A stretch of 64,000 nt of DNA, taken from positions 992,001 to 1,056,000 of the forward strand of contig JADKCY010000003.1 in the NCBI GenBank assembly GCA_016718605.1, read 5' to 3'. This document shows, one piece after another, positions 55,193-64,000 of this stretch. Made by a program: the position numbers and the translations under genes. The stretch's first letter is position 1; each line of letters opens with the position of its first letter. The notes beneath the pieces were generated by a model, which was given only the letters and a program-made list of their open reading frames with translations, was not told the DNA's origin and made no database searches. Source of the stretch: Lysobacterales bacterium (GTDB taxonomy: Bacteria; Pseudomonadota; Gammaproteobacteria; Xanthomonadales; Xanthomonadaceae).

Positions 55193-56050
55193 CTACCTGT
55201 TCAATGCGCCGTGGATGGCGGTCGTTGCATGACCACCGATCCAGACCCGATCTTCCTCGTCGAGGCGCAGATACACCCGTCCGTCATAGCCGATCTCACG
55301 CCCCTGACTGCTGCAGTAGTTCCGACTTGGCAACGCGCCATTCGCCTGCAGATAGGCCGCAATCGCGCCATTGCCACTACCGCAAACCGGATCTTCGGGA
55401 ATGCCATCGGCGGGCACGAAGGAACGCACGACCAGATCCGCTTCGCCACTGGCATCTCGCCCGTACACGCTGATGCCCACGGCCCCGGTGGCGCGGCTGA
55501 GCGCAGCCAGCGAGGACTGATCGGGCTGCAAGGCGCGCACCACCGCACCCGAGTCCAGCCCGGCAACGATCCAGGTCGGACCGACATTGACGCACTCAGC
55601 CGGGGTGATGTCAGCGCCGAGCGCTGTCGAGAGTTGCTGCTGCAAGGCCGCGTCCAGCGACTGATGCCGCGCCGATGGAATCCGCACAAACAACTGCCGT
55701 TGACTGCCGGACATATCGATCCGCAGCGGCAGCAGTCCGGCGGCGCATTCCTGCACCAGCCCGCCCTGCGCATTCGGCGTGGCCAGACCTGCCTCCAGCA
55801 CCGCGTGGGCGGTGCCGATGCTGGGATGTCCGGCGAACGGCAATTCCTGTCGCGGCGTGAAGATGCGCACCCGATAGCTCGCCTCGGCGTGACTCGGCGG
55901 CAGCACGAAGGTCGTCTCGGACAGATTGGTCCAGCGCGCCATGGCCTGCATGTCTTGCGTGCTGAGACCTTCCGCATCAAGCACCACGGCGACTGGATTG
56001 CCTGCAAAAGGACGCAGGCCAAACACATCCACTTGGGCGAATCGGCGCAT
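55193..56050 (-). CDS. PhzF-family protein
   Basis: A 285-residue PhzF-fold protein. The start motif RRFAQVDVFGLRPFAGNPVA and active-site Glu in LSETTFVLPP are typical, as are ELPFAGHPSIGTAHAVLE and PVCGSGNGAIAAYLQ. PhzF itself isomerises a phenazine precursor, but most members have unknown isomerase or epimerase roles; no phenazine genes are here. ATG 56050 is the family start; the frame opens at 56191. It is 29 bases from the bioC start on the same strand. Confidence 0.9.
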   Translation of the reverse strand: MRRFAQVDVFGLRPFAGNPVAVVLDAEGLSTQDMQAMARWTNLSETTFVLPPSHAEASYRVRIFTPRQELPFAGHPSIGTAHAVLEAGLATPNAQGGLVQECAAGLLPLRIDMSGSQRQLFVRIPSARHQSLDAALQQQLSTALGADITPAECVNVGPTWIVAGLDSGAVVRALQPDQSSLAALSRATGAVGISVYGRDASGEADLVVRSFVPADGIPEDPVCGSGNGAIAAYLQANGALPSRNYCSSQGREIGYDGRVYLRLDEEDRVWIGGHATTAIHGALNR

Positions 56051-56180
56051 CACGGGACTCCTGCGGGACACTGCCGCGAGGGTGCACGGTCCTGGCATGG
56101 CGGTCAATGCGGCACTGACGAGAACAACTGACACGATTCCGGGGCTATGCTCCGCCATACCTTGGAAGGAGGACATCGAC

Positions 56181-56552
56181 ATGCAACACAATCCCGTGGG
56201 TTGGTTCGAGATCTATGTGCAGGACATGCCGCGTGCGTGCGCGTTCTACCAGCAGACGCTGCAGGTAACGCTGAATCGGCTTGCGGTCGATGGCATCGAG
56301 ATGTGGGCGTTCGACATGGAACCCGATGCCGGTGGTTGCTCCGGCGCGCTGATCGCGGTGCCCGGTGTGGCCTCGGGTGGCAACAGCACGATTGTTTACT
56401 TCAGCTGTGCCGACTGTGCCGTCGAGGCAGAACGCGCCGTGGCGGCAGGTGGCAGTCTGGCGCGCGGCAAGATGTCGATTGGCGAATATGGCTTCGTCGC
56501 GATGGTGAATGATCCCGACGGCAACCTGATCGGCCTGCACTCGAACGCCTGA
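56181..56552 (+). CDS. VOC-family (glyoxalase-like) protein
   Basis: A 123-residue vicinal-oxygen-chelate protein. Features are GWFEIYVQDMPRACAFYQQT and the end NDPDGNLIGLHSNA, with a Glu in MWAFDMEPD. Members bind a metal and small substrates; many are of unknown function (PhnB/YdcJ-like). ATG 56181 has GGAAGGAGG at a good spacing. It is divergent from phzF, so the starts share a 130-base region. Confidence 0.88.
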   Translation: MQHNPVGWFEIYVQDMPRACAFYQQTLQVTLNRLAVDGIEMWAFDMEPDAGGCSGALIAVPGVASGGNSTIVYFSCADCAVEAERAVAAGGSLARGKMSIGEYGFVAMVNDPDGNLIGLHSNA

Positions 56553-56568
56553 ATGTGAGGCGCAGGCG

Positions 56569-58134
56569 CTACGAACTGCAGGACAGCACCGTGCACCCCG
56601 GCAAGTCATTCGCCCACTCTGGTCGGCGCTGCGCGAAGGCGCTGGCGTCGGCCTGTTCGTCGTAGGGTCGCTGCAGTACGCGAAGCAGATGATGCAATGG
56701 CGCGAGGTCTTGCTGCTCGGCAGATTGGATTGCCTGCTGCAACACCCAATTGCGCGGCAGATAGCAGGGATTTGACAGACGCATGGCTTGCTTGCTGGCA
56801 ATCACGGCGTTCGGCTCGTCGGCCGTGTCCGTGCGGACGCGTGAAGCCCATCCCTGCAGCCATTCCTGCAGGGCCGTTGCCTCGCGTTCAAACTCCGCCG
56901 CATCGTAGCTGGCGGATGCCAGATCGGCGACCTGCAGATCGCGCACATCGACGTGCATCAGTTGGCGGAAGAACAGGGTGAAATCCAGCCTTGAGGCATG
57001 CAGTTGACGATACAGGCGCTGCAGCAGATCAGCATCCTCGCTGCGCCAGCTCAGCAAGCCCAGCTTGGCCTGATTCATCCGCGTATGTTCGAGATTGAAG
57101 TACCGCACATAGCGTCGCAAGCCTTCGCGCAGTCCATCGTGATCGTCGATGATCGGCGACAGCGCACCGGCCAGACAGGACAGATTCCAATGCGCCACAT
57201 TCGGCTGCTCACCAAAGCGATAGCGTCGCTCGCGGGCATCGGTGGTATTCGGCGTCCAGTCCGGGTTGTATTCCTCCATCCAACCGAAGGGGCCGTAGTC
57301 GAGCGTCAAGCCCAGCACCGAAAAATTGTCGGTGTTCATCACCCCATGCACAAAACCAATCCGCATCCAGTGCGCGATCATCAAGGCGGTGCGCTCGCAG
57401 ATCGCATGGAAGACGGCGATGTCGCGATCCGGCTGATCGGCCAGCTCGGCGAAGTCGCGCTCGACCATGAAATCCCACAGCGTGCGCAGCAAGGCGAAAT
57501 CGCCACGCGCGCTCGGCAACTCGAAGTGCCCGAAGCGCAGGAACGACGGCGCAACGCGACAGACAATGGCACCAGGCTCGTGGGCAGCGCGACCGTTGTA
57601 AAGCATGTCGCGCAATACACCCTCGCCCGTGGCGACCAGACTCAGCGCACGCGTGGTCGGCACACCCAGCGCATGCATAGCCTCGCTGCAGACAAACTCG
57701 CGCAGCGACGAGCGCAACACGGCACGCCCATCGCCGCGCCGCGAATACGGCGTCAGCCCCGCACCCTTGAGTTGCAGCTCGTGGCGCAAGCCATCGGCAC
57801 CAATCACCTCACCCAATGAAATCGCCCGGCCATCGCCCAGTTGCCCCGCCCAAGCGCCGAACTGATGCCCACCGTAGTTGCTGGCCCAAGGCTGCATGCC
57901 GGGCAACAGGACGTTGCCAGCGAAGACCTCGGCAAAGGTCTGCGTGGCGACATCGTCGGCAGACCACCCGAGCGCGCCCGCCACACTGCTGGACGCCGCC
58001 AGCAAGGTCGGCGCAGGCATCCGCGTGGGCCGCGCCTCGGACCACAGCGCATTCCACACCTGGCGACTGGCAACAGGATCGCCCTGCTCACCCGGCAGCG
58101 TGCGAAAACGATTGTCGAAAATGAGTGTCTGCAT
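56569..58134 (-). CDS. selO: Protein AMPylase SelO
   Basis: A 521-residue pseudokinase-fold SelO/YdiU protein, which transfers AMP to Ser, Thr or Tyr of target proteins. Conserved segments: SNYGGHQFGAWAGQLGDGRA, ELQLKGAGLTPYSRRGDGRA, and GVMNTDNFSVLGLTLDYGPF. ATG 58134 gives MQTLIFDNRFRTLP. The C-terminus ends GCTVLSCSS with Cys in a CSS ending; in eukaryotic SelO the near-terminal residue is selenocysteine, here Cys. It is a redox-response protein in other bacteria. Convergent with the VOC gene. Confidence 0.95.
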   Translation of the reverse strand: MQTLIFDNRFRTLPGEQGDPVASRQVWNALWSEARPTRMPAPTLLAASSSVAGALGWSADDVATQTFAEVFAGNVLLPGMQPWASNYGGHQFGAWAGQLGDGRAISLGEVIGADGLRHELQLKGAGLTPYSRRGDGRAVLRSSLREFVCSEAMHALGVPTTRALSLVATGEGVLRDMLYNGRAAHEPGAIVCRVAPSFLRFGHFELPSARGDFALLRTLWDFMVERDFAELADQPDRDIAVFHAICERTALMIAHWMRIGFVHGVMNTDNFSVLGLTLDYGPFGWMEEYNPDWTPNTTDARERRYRFGEQPNVAHWNLSCLAGALSPIIDDHDGLREGLRRYVRYFNLEHTRMNQAKLGLLSWRSEDADLLQRLYRQLHASRLDFTLFFRQLMHVDVRDLQVADLASASYDAAEFEREATALQEWLQGWASRVRTDTADEPNAVIASKQAMRLSNPCYLPRNWVLQQAIQSAEQQDLAPLHHLLRVLQRPYDEQADASAFAQRRPEWANDLPGCTVLSCSS

Positions 58135-58187
58135 GCACCCACTGTAGACCGCCGCAGCGCAAGACCGTGTGCAGAGCGGAGTCCGCT

Positions 58188-60675
58188 CTACTCGAACCCG
58201 TTCGCAAACAGTGCCGCCGAGCGTTGGTAGAGCGAGCACTTGCTGAATTCGGAGGTTCCTGACAAGGGACCTGAGGGCGATGTGCCCTGATAGCGTGTCG
58301 CGGTCGCCAGCACATAGCGCGGCTGGTCGAAGAATGTCGGGGCGTTGGCGCGACTAATGGGCACCGCGCTGAATGACACACTGCCGTCAGTGCCGCCACC
58401 GGCGTTGGTGATCTGCACCGTGGTCGAGGTCAGGCGATAGCGTCCCTGACCCGCGTCGGCGGCAATCAGACTGGGGCAACTATCGGCGGCGTAGAAGTCC
58501 AGTCGATACCAGCCGTTGCGCGAACTGTAGCTGCCTGCAATCGTGCCGCTGGCCGCACCACCGCCTGCCGTCCCCAGGACGGGCGAATTGATGTTCTCGT
58601 TACCCGCCTGCACCGGCAGGGTGATCGAACTGTCGTTATTGTTGGCAGTAAATCCGTCATCGCCAAGATCAATGCCCTCGCCGCTGTTGCCGTAGATGGC
58701 GTTGGCGTAGAAGGGATTGTCTGCGGCAGCCACCACCGCGATGCCATCGCCCCCGTTGTAGGCGATGTCATTGTTGCGCACCGTGTTGCGCGCGGCGCCA
58801 TCCTGGATCAGCACGCCGTGCAAGCCATTACCGTTCGATTCGCAGGGCCCGAACACGCAGAGTGGCGGCAGGCCGATGGTGTTGTATTCGACAATATTGC
58901 CCGTCGCCAGACTGTCATCCAGCTCAATGGCGTTCTGCAGATTGTTGGAGATCAGATTGTTGCGAATGCGGTTGTTGAACCCTCGCACGATAATCCCGCG
59001 CTGATTGGGCTCGGCGCCGCCACCGCCCGGCGTGGTACCGATGTAGTTGTTCTCGACCAGCACCTCGGAGGGTTGCACGCTGCCGGTGCCCGCGATGGAG
59101 ATGGCCGCGATGGTGGCATCGGCGAAGACATTGCGATCCGACAGCAGCGGTCCACCAATGCACGCCGGTCATGTCGCGACCGACCTGCACGCCGTAGCCG
59201 CTGGGGTCCAGTACCGTGGCGCCCAGGCTGCCGCCGAAGCGCGAACCGCTGACGGCGTGATCGCTGCCACCGGAAAAGGTGACGGCTGCCAGATCAAAGC
59301 CACTGAAGGCGAGACCATCGACGCGCACACTGGTGCCCTCGGCCGCCTTGCGGTACCACCATCGCCGCCAGACTGCCGGTACCGGAAAACCCATTCAAGA
59401 CAATGCAGACGGTGCCGTTGTTGCCGATCTCGCTGCTGTTCATTACCGCGCCCGGCTGACTGTAGCCGTCGATGTGCACGGGGCCGGTGATGTCCGGCAA
59501 GGTCGAGCCCAGATTGATGATGTGGGGTCCACAGGTGCTGCCGATCGCAAACTCGATCGTATTCAAATTGCTGGATGCATTGGCATCCAACACAGCCTGG
59601 CGCAGCGAGCCCGCACCACTGTTATTGCTGTTGGTCACCGTCAAGGTCGCCGCGGTGCTGCCAATGGGGGATTCCAGCGCACCGCGATCCACTCCGGCAC
59701 CGAACAGGCGCGCATCGCCCTTGAGGTCCTTGTCGCTCCAGCTATAGGCCAGCAGCAGGGCCGAGTTGATCGAACTGGAGCTACCGCCGAGTTCGTAATC
59801 GCCAATCGCTGGGTTGACGAACTGCGGATCGCTGTTCAAGGTCGCGACCGGTGACGAGGCCAGCGGAAGATTGGTGCTGAGTGTGGCGTAGGTGCTGTGT
59901 CAGTGCCGCGTCGATCGATCCGTTGCCTGCTTTGCTAAGCACGATGTCGTCGTCCTGACTGCCCCACACGATGCTGTTCTGCATCACCATGCGCCAAGCA
60001 TCGTTGAAGGTAGTTCCCACGCACAACCCATCGCCCGCACTGTTGGCGATCGTCACCTGACTCAAGCCGACGTAACTCAATCCGACGAACTGGAGAGGCG
60101 GTAGTCGTAGATCCGCATGGCACACGTGCCGGGCGCGTCCGCGACCAACACATGCGTGGCGAATACGTCCACCGATGAAATGACCACAGGCGCTTCGTCG
60201 AACCAGACTCTGGACAGGTTCACTATCTGGTCGGATTGGGAGTAAATCCAACGGTATTCATGGAAACGCCGTCTGGCACATCGCGGAACGTCAGGTTGTG
60301 AATGCCAATATCACCGGTACTTTCATCGTCGATGCCTGCAGTGCGGATTTCCACGCCACCCGCAGGCCGCGTCAGCACGGTCAGTCTGGCATCGGTAATT
60401 TGCGACACGCAGTTGGCGTTGTAGCCGCCTTTGATGACGAGATCAGCAGTGCCATAGGATCCCACCGCGGAGTCAAGAGATGAGCCAGTGAGGTCATAGG
60501 TACCTTGTACAAGGCGAATCTCCATATCCTCGGAGTTGACGACCGCAGAGATGGCGCCATTCAACTCCGGAACGGTATCGACACAGCGCACCTCCGCGTG
60601 CGCCTTCAATGCGGGCAGGAGGACTACAAAAACAGTCGCCGCAAGGCGGAAGCAGATTCTTAAGCAGGCTTGCAT
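58188..60675 (-). pseudogene. Exported parallel beta-helix protein with about five frameshifts
   Basis: Reading on the minus strand from ATG 60675, one protein of about 829 residues can be followed through changing frames. It has a signal peptide (LAATVFVVLLPALKAHA), an N-terminal domain to about 60236, then blocks changing frame near 60236, 60088, 59898, 59352 and 59160. The body carries repeats typical of right-handed beta-helices (NNYIGTTPGG, GIIVRGFNNRIRNNLISNN, VRNNDIAYNGGDGIAV). The last block ends with the tail ALFANGFE at 58188. No extra stop codon occurs within the correct frames. Five shifts in 2.5 kb indicate decay or local sequence errors. The likely original role is a surface or secreted carbohydrate-active or adhesive protein. 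Confidence 0.8.
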
Positions 60676-60955
60676 GGCGACTCCAACCTAGGGGGATCCG
60701 GTCGACCGTAGACGCAGGGCGCAGCCGTCAATCACTGATGCGGAATGCCCCACACTGGCAAAAGCGAACGCCTGATCGAAAAAACGTTTTTCACCGGATT
60801 CGCATGCGGCACGCTCGCACGCGGTGTTTATCGACACGACACGGATCCGGCTGAAAGCGCGATCCATGGTGCTTACCAAAATTCTTCGACCACCCCGTTC
60901 GGTTTCGGTGCACTCAGGCATTCACAGCAGACATCCGTTCTTTGGAGTGCCACGC

Positions 60956-62087
60956 ATGCCTCACCTGACGTCGTTTTCGACCCGCACGCTCGCGGGTCTG
61001 CTGATTCTGCTGACATCGACCTGCCACACTGCAGGCGGCGCCGTTCGCGTTTGTCAGGTGTCCAGCCCCGGCAATCGAGCGGTTCGCGTGATCGATATGG
61101 ACACGCTGACGGTTGAGCGCTCACTGACCAATGTCGGCGACGAGCCAAGTCGAATGGTGACCACTAACGACCGAAAGGTCATCTTCCTTTCCAGTTGGCG
61201 TTCAAGCGGCAGTGGGCTGAGTGCAGCCGGTCAGATCTATCGCATCGACACTGCCTTCCGGCGTGTCACCGCGGTGCGGATGAGCAACGCGTCTACCCTG
61301 GAAGCAAGTCACCGAAGACGGCGTCACACGTCTTGATCTGGCGGTGCTCGACGCCACCACTTTGAGTGGAGTTGGCGGCACCACCCTGCCCACCGACATG
61401 TGTTTGGCGACCGCCTACGACATTCAGGTGCATCCGGATGGACGAATCCTGTTGTCCGGGTGTCAGGACGGGTTACGCATCGCCAACCCTGACACGCTGG
61501 CATTGACCTTCGTCGGCCCAATGCCGTCCGGAAACCCCCGGCTGCTGGGATTCACGCCGCAGGGCGACGCCGTGCTGACGCCTGCCATCGGCGGCGTGAG
61601 TGCGTTCGGCATCACCGGCATCGCCGCCATGCATCTGCAAACCGGCGCGATCAAAGCGGTGACTTGGGGACTGGCCGGGAGCAGCTTCCCGGGATTTCCC
61701 ACTGGCAGCGCCGCGTTCCGGATGACGCGCGTTCAGCGTCCCTCGGATGCACCCGACAATCCCTTGTTCGTGTTCAGCTATTTCACTGCCAATGGCAACT
61801 CGCCAGTCGCCTATGCCACGGCCGATGATCTCGCCCTTGACCCGCCCCGTTTGACCGGATTGGTCGACCTTGGGCCGATGTCGAGCTTTGGTGCGGACCC
61901 AGCAGGCGAACAAGGCATCGGAGGTCGATTGGGTGGGCTGCGACGAGTCTCGATTGACGCGAGCGAGCCGGTGCTGATCACCGATGGGATCAACCTCTCG
62001 ATGACGGGCGTCGACACGCTGACCGACATCATCGTCATCGATCAACCTTACGCCTTCGTGTTTGCCGACGGGCTGGAAGGCAACTGA
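60956..62087 (+). pseudogene. Exported beta-propeller-like protein with one frameshift
   Basis: From ATG 60956 (preceded by GGAG) there is a signal peptide (LAGLLILLTSTCHTAGG) and a repeat-rich body (VRVIDMDTLTVERSLTNVGD) that resembles propeller or 40-residue-repeat surface proteins. The frame breaks near 61300 (segment coding ASTL). Coding continues in another frame (KQVTEDGVTRLDLAVLDATT) to a stop at 62087, ending YAFVFADGLEGN, a variant of the F-x-[ND]-G-[FL]-E tail. One extra base (GG to GGA region) explains the break. The 3' end overlaps the convergent DUF817 gene by 40 bases. Function unknown. Confidence 0.7.
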
Positions 62088-62977
62088 TCGCCATCGGATG
62101 GCACATGGATGTGCGCCTTGATGTGCTTGAGATTGGCGATCAGGGTAAAGCTCATGATCACCAGCAGGGACCAAGAGCTCCACTTGCCAAGGTGCACGCT
62201 GGACCATGCACCGAGTTGGTTTGGATAACGCCAGACGCCGAACAGGGTTTGTACGTTCTCGGCCAGCCAGATGAAGAAACCAATCAACACGAAGGCCAGC
62301 AACAGCGGCATGCGTCGCTCGCGATCTAGCGGACGAAACACCACGGTCGTGCGCGCATACAGACCCAAGGCACAGGCCGCCAGCACGCCGCGATAGTCAC
62401 CGATGAAATGATGGGTGAAGAAGTTGGCGTACAGCAGTGTCGCCATCAGACCCGCCATCCAATAGGGCGGATGATTCAGCACGCGCAACTCGAACAGGCG
62501 CCAAGCCTGGATCAGATAGCTGCCGACCGCCGCGTACATGAACCCGGAAAACAGGGGCACGCCGAACAGCTTGCTGAAACCCGCTTCGGGATACGACCAC
62601 GAACCGATGGCGGGCGACGTCTTGAACACCTCCAGGGCGAAACCAAGCACATGGAACAACGAGATCGCCTTCAGCTCGTCCCAGGTCTCCAGACCCGTCC
62701 ACAGCATCCACGCCTGCACCGCCACCGCGAACAGCAGCAGCACGTCATAGCGCGCGACCCCGGCAACGCCGGCACGCGGCAGCAGAAACACCGCCAGAAA
62801 GAACAGCCCCGCAAACAGACAGGCGCGCGCCTCCTTGATCCCGAAGCACAGAAATTCCGCCATGAAGCGCTGCCAGCGCGGCAACTGCAGCGGCAAGCGC
62901 GTGGCCGTCATCACCTGATCAAACTCGCGCAATGAGCGCGGCCAGCGGGCCATTACCGTGAATGCTGCAAACTGCAT
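62048..62977 (-). CDS. DUF817-type membrane protein
   Basis: A 309-residue inner-membrane protein with about eight helices (for example ACLFAGLFFLAVFLLPRAGV, YDVLLLFAVAVQAWMLWTGL and the late SWSLLVIMSFTLIANLKHI). His residues in FFTHHFIGDYRG and the WSYPEAGF loop match the DUF817 family. Start ATG 62977 is used; the Met at residue 9 (MARWPRSL) is an alternative. It is convergent with the propeller-like gene and lies next to the truncated remnant at 63045. Confidence 0.82.
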   Translation of the reverse strand: MQFAAFTVMARWPRSLREFDQVMTATRLPLQLPRWQRFMAEFLCFGIKEARACLFAGLFFLAVFLLPRAGVAGVARYDVLLLFAVAVQAWMLWTGLETWDELKAISLFHVLGFALEVFKTSPAIGSWSYPEAGFSKLFGVPLFSGFMYAAVGSYLIQAWRLFELRVLNHPPYWMAGLMATLLYANFFTHHFIGDYRGVLAACALGLYARTTVVFRPLDRERRMPLLLAFVLIGFFIWLAENVQTLFGVWRYPNQLGAWSSVHLGKWSSWSLLVIMSFTLIANLKHIKAHIHVPSDGDQLPSSPSANTKA

Positions 62978-63044
62978 GTCCGTTCCTCGTTGCGATCCGG
63001 CGAACAGCGTGGCGACGACATGCGATCCAGACAGGGCAACGTAA

Positions 63045-63210
63045 AGGCGATTCCAGGACGACTTGTGGCTGCGTGGAGGCGCCCAATTGGAACTGCGCGT
63101 CGACCGTTGTGCGACGACGGGGGTATGCGCAGGAATTGAGCCATGTCGAACCGCGTTTGAGCCGCCTCACCGAACACGCCGAAGTCGTTGCCGGAGACCT
63201 GCCCGCATGA
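63045..63210 (+). pseudogene. 3' remnant of a proton-channel-like gene
   Basis: About 55 codons just upstream of the DUF2149 gene look like the C-terminal end of a larger protein. The first part (RRFQDDLWLRGGAQLELRV) is in one frame and the end (RRRGYAQELSHVEPRLSRL, then TEHAEVVAGDLPA) in another, with a break near 63110-63120. The final TGA overlaps the DUF2149 ATG by four bases, as in an operon. DUF2149 genes usually follow a MotA/TolQ/ExbB-like channel gene, so this is probably its remnant. The 5' part is missing; the identity is inference from the neighbourhood. Confidence 0.45.
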
Positions 63211-63536
63211 GCCGCCTGCGCCTGCTCGAAGATGGCGAAGACGACCCCATCCTCTCGGTCGTCAACCTGATCGACGTTTTCCTCGTCCTCGTCGCCGCCC
63301 TGCTGCTCGCCATGGCGCAAAGCCCCTTCAGCCCCGCCGCCAACGAGGACTACACCCTGATCCGCAACCCCGGCCAACCCGACATGCAAGTCATCGTCAA
63401 ACAAGGCGAAAAAATCGAACGCTACGAAAGCACCGGCGACATCGGCGCAGGCGAAGGCCGCAAAGCCGGTGTCGCGTACATGATGAAAGACGGCTCGATG
63501 GTGTATGTGCCGGAGGGTGAGGGGGAGAAGAAGTAG
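63207..63536 (+). CDS. DUF2149 protein
   Basis: A 109-residue protein with an N-terminal segment DGEDDPILSVVNLIDVFLVL and one membrane helix (VFLVLVAALLLAMAQ), then a periplasmic tail with KQGEKIERYESTGDIG. This fits DUF2149, a small partner of ExbB/TolQ-like channels in some iron and cobalamin uptake clusters. ATG 63207 overlaps the remnant's stop. If the channel gene is truly broken, this gene has lost its partner here. Confidence 0.8.
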   Translation: MSRLRLLEDGEDDPILSVVNLIDVFLVLVAALLLAMAQSPFSPAANEDYTLIRNPGQPDMQVIVKQGEKIERYESTGDIGAGEGRKAGVAYMMKDGSMVYVPEGEGEKK

Positions 63537-63549
63537 CCGCACTGGAGAA

Positions 63550-63578
63550 CTCGCCTCGGTGGGGCAGTCCGAGGCGAG
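63550..63578. terminator. Bidirectional hairpin between DUF2149 and the kinase gene
   Basis: A perfect 10-base stem CTCGCCTCGG / CCGAGGCGAG with a 9-base loop, 14 bases after the DUF2149 stop and 21 bases before the end of the minus-strand kinase. No T-run, but the position between convergent genes is typical. Confidence 0.5.
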
Positions 63579-63599
63579 CAGGTTGGCATGACGACATGG

Positions 63600-64000
63600 C
63601 TAGTGTCCCGCGCTGATCGGTGCGAACACGACTTGCGCACGCAGCCCGCCGATCGGCGCGTGCGCGAACACCAGTTGGCCGCCATGCTCGCGCACCAGGT
63701 CGTCGACGATCGCCAAACCCAGACCCGAACCCGGTACGCGCTCATCCAGACGAACGCCGCGACTGAGCACGCGCTCGGCCTGCTCAGGTGACAGGCCGGT
63801 GCCGTCATCATCGACCCACAGCGACAGCCCGCTCCTGTCATCGAGGGCGCCTCCGACACGCACCCGGGTTGCCGCCCACTTACAGGCGTTGTCCATCAGA
63901 TTGCCGAGAATCTCCTCAAGATCCTCGGACGACCCAGCGAAGCGCAAACCCTCAGGCACCGCCACATCGATCATCACGCCACGCTCGGCGTGCACCTTGG
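63600..64000 (-). CDS. Sensor histidine kinase, C-terminal part (right edge)
   Basis: A minus-strand frame enters from the right edge and stops at 63600. Visible is a HATPase_c domain: N-box EEILGNLMDNACKWA, G1 DDDGTGL, G2 GSGLGLAIVDDLV, then the tail LRAQVVFAPISAGH. The N-box sequence and the adjacent EHGGQL resemble PhoQ-like kinases. Sensor and dimerisation parts lie outside the window. A response regulator gene is probably upstream, on the unseen side. Confidence 0.9.
   Translation of the reverse strand, partial: KVHAERGVMIDVAVPEGLRFAGSSEDLEEILGNLMDNACKWAATRVRVGGALDDRSGLSLWVDDDGTGLSPEQAERVLSRGVRLDERVPGSGLGLAIVDDLVREHGGQLVFAHAPIGGLRAQVVFAPISAGH

Overview
The window looks like chromosome from a gammaproteobacterium of the Xanthomonadales (Lysobacterales). 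It has high GC, dense mostly core genes, a Grx4-type glutaredoxin fused to a rhodanese, a short Amn-type AMP nucleosidase, paired ECF sigma factor and kinase genes, large TonB-dependent receptors, and secreted proteins ending in an F-x-N-G-F-E tail. I saw no rRNA, tRNA, insertion sequence, prophage or CRISPR array. The family placement is inference from gene content.

Regions. 0-11.7 kb: end of an unidentified gene, aspS, a patatin/WYL-regulator cluster on the minus strand, a TonB-like proline-rich membrane protein, AMP nucleosidase, a small lipoprotein, the Grx-IscA-like-rhodanese fusion, a TPR-sulfotransferase, an IPTL-CTERM surface protein, RidA and an EamA transporter. 11.7-16.4 kb: a candidate C-rich-loop small RNA, a second TPR-sulfotransferase and a frameshifted TonB-dependent receptor. 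16.6-25.2 kb: transsulfuration (cystathionine beta-synthase plus a Cys/Met-metabolism PLP enzyme), then leuACDB behind a leader peptide and attenuator, then threonine aldolase. 25.3-30 kb: siderophore-type receptor, PepSY membrane protein, MOSC protein and a YajD-type HNH protein. 30-43.2 kb: a TonB-C-like exported protein, ttcA-rdgC, small DUF465 and UPF0149 proteins, sucCD, an ECF sigma factor with a polytopic membrane partner, nadE, bamD, rluD and pgeF. 43.2-54 kb: GumN/TraB-type protein, typA/bipA, a DUF4410 protein in an AT-richer patch, cyclophilin, a RimB-like protease with rimK, an ECF sigma plus Ser/Thr kinase pair and a divergent subtilase. 54-64 kb: bioC, PhzF, a VOC protein, selO, two frameshifted secreted-protein genes, DUF817, a truncated channel-like remnant with DUF2149, and the end of a histidine kinase.

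The most notable signals are four. (1) A complete-looking leu leader peptide and attenuator lies upstream of leuA. (2) About eight frameshifts are concentrated in exported or accessory genes, with none seen in the core genes. (3) A shared C-terminal F-x-[ND]-G-[FL]-E tail occurs on three unrelated exported proteins. (4) A compact RNA-like element with two C-rich loops ends in a strong terminator. No single wholly new defence or mobile system was evident.
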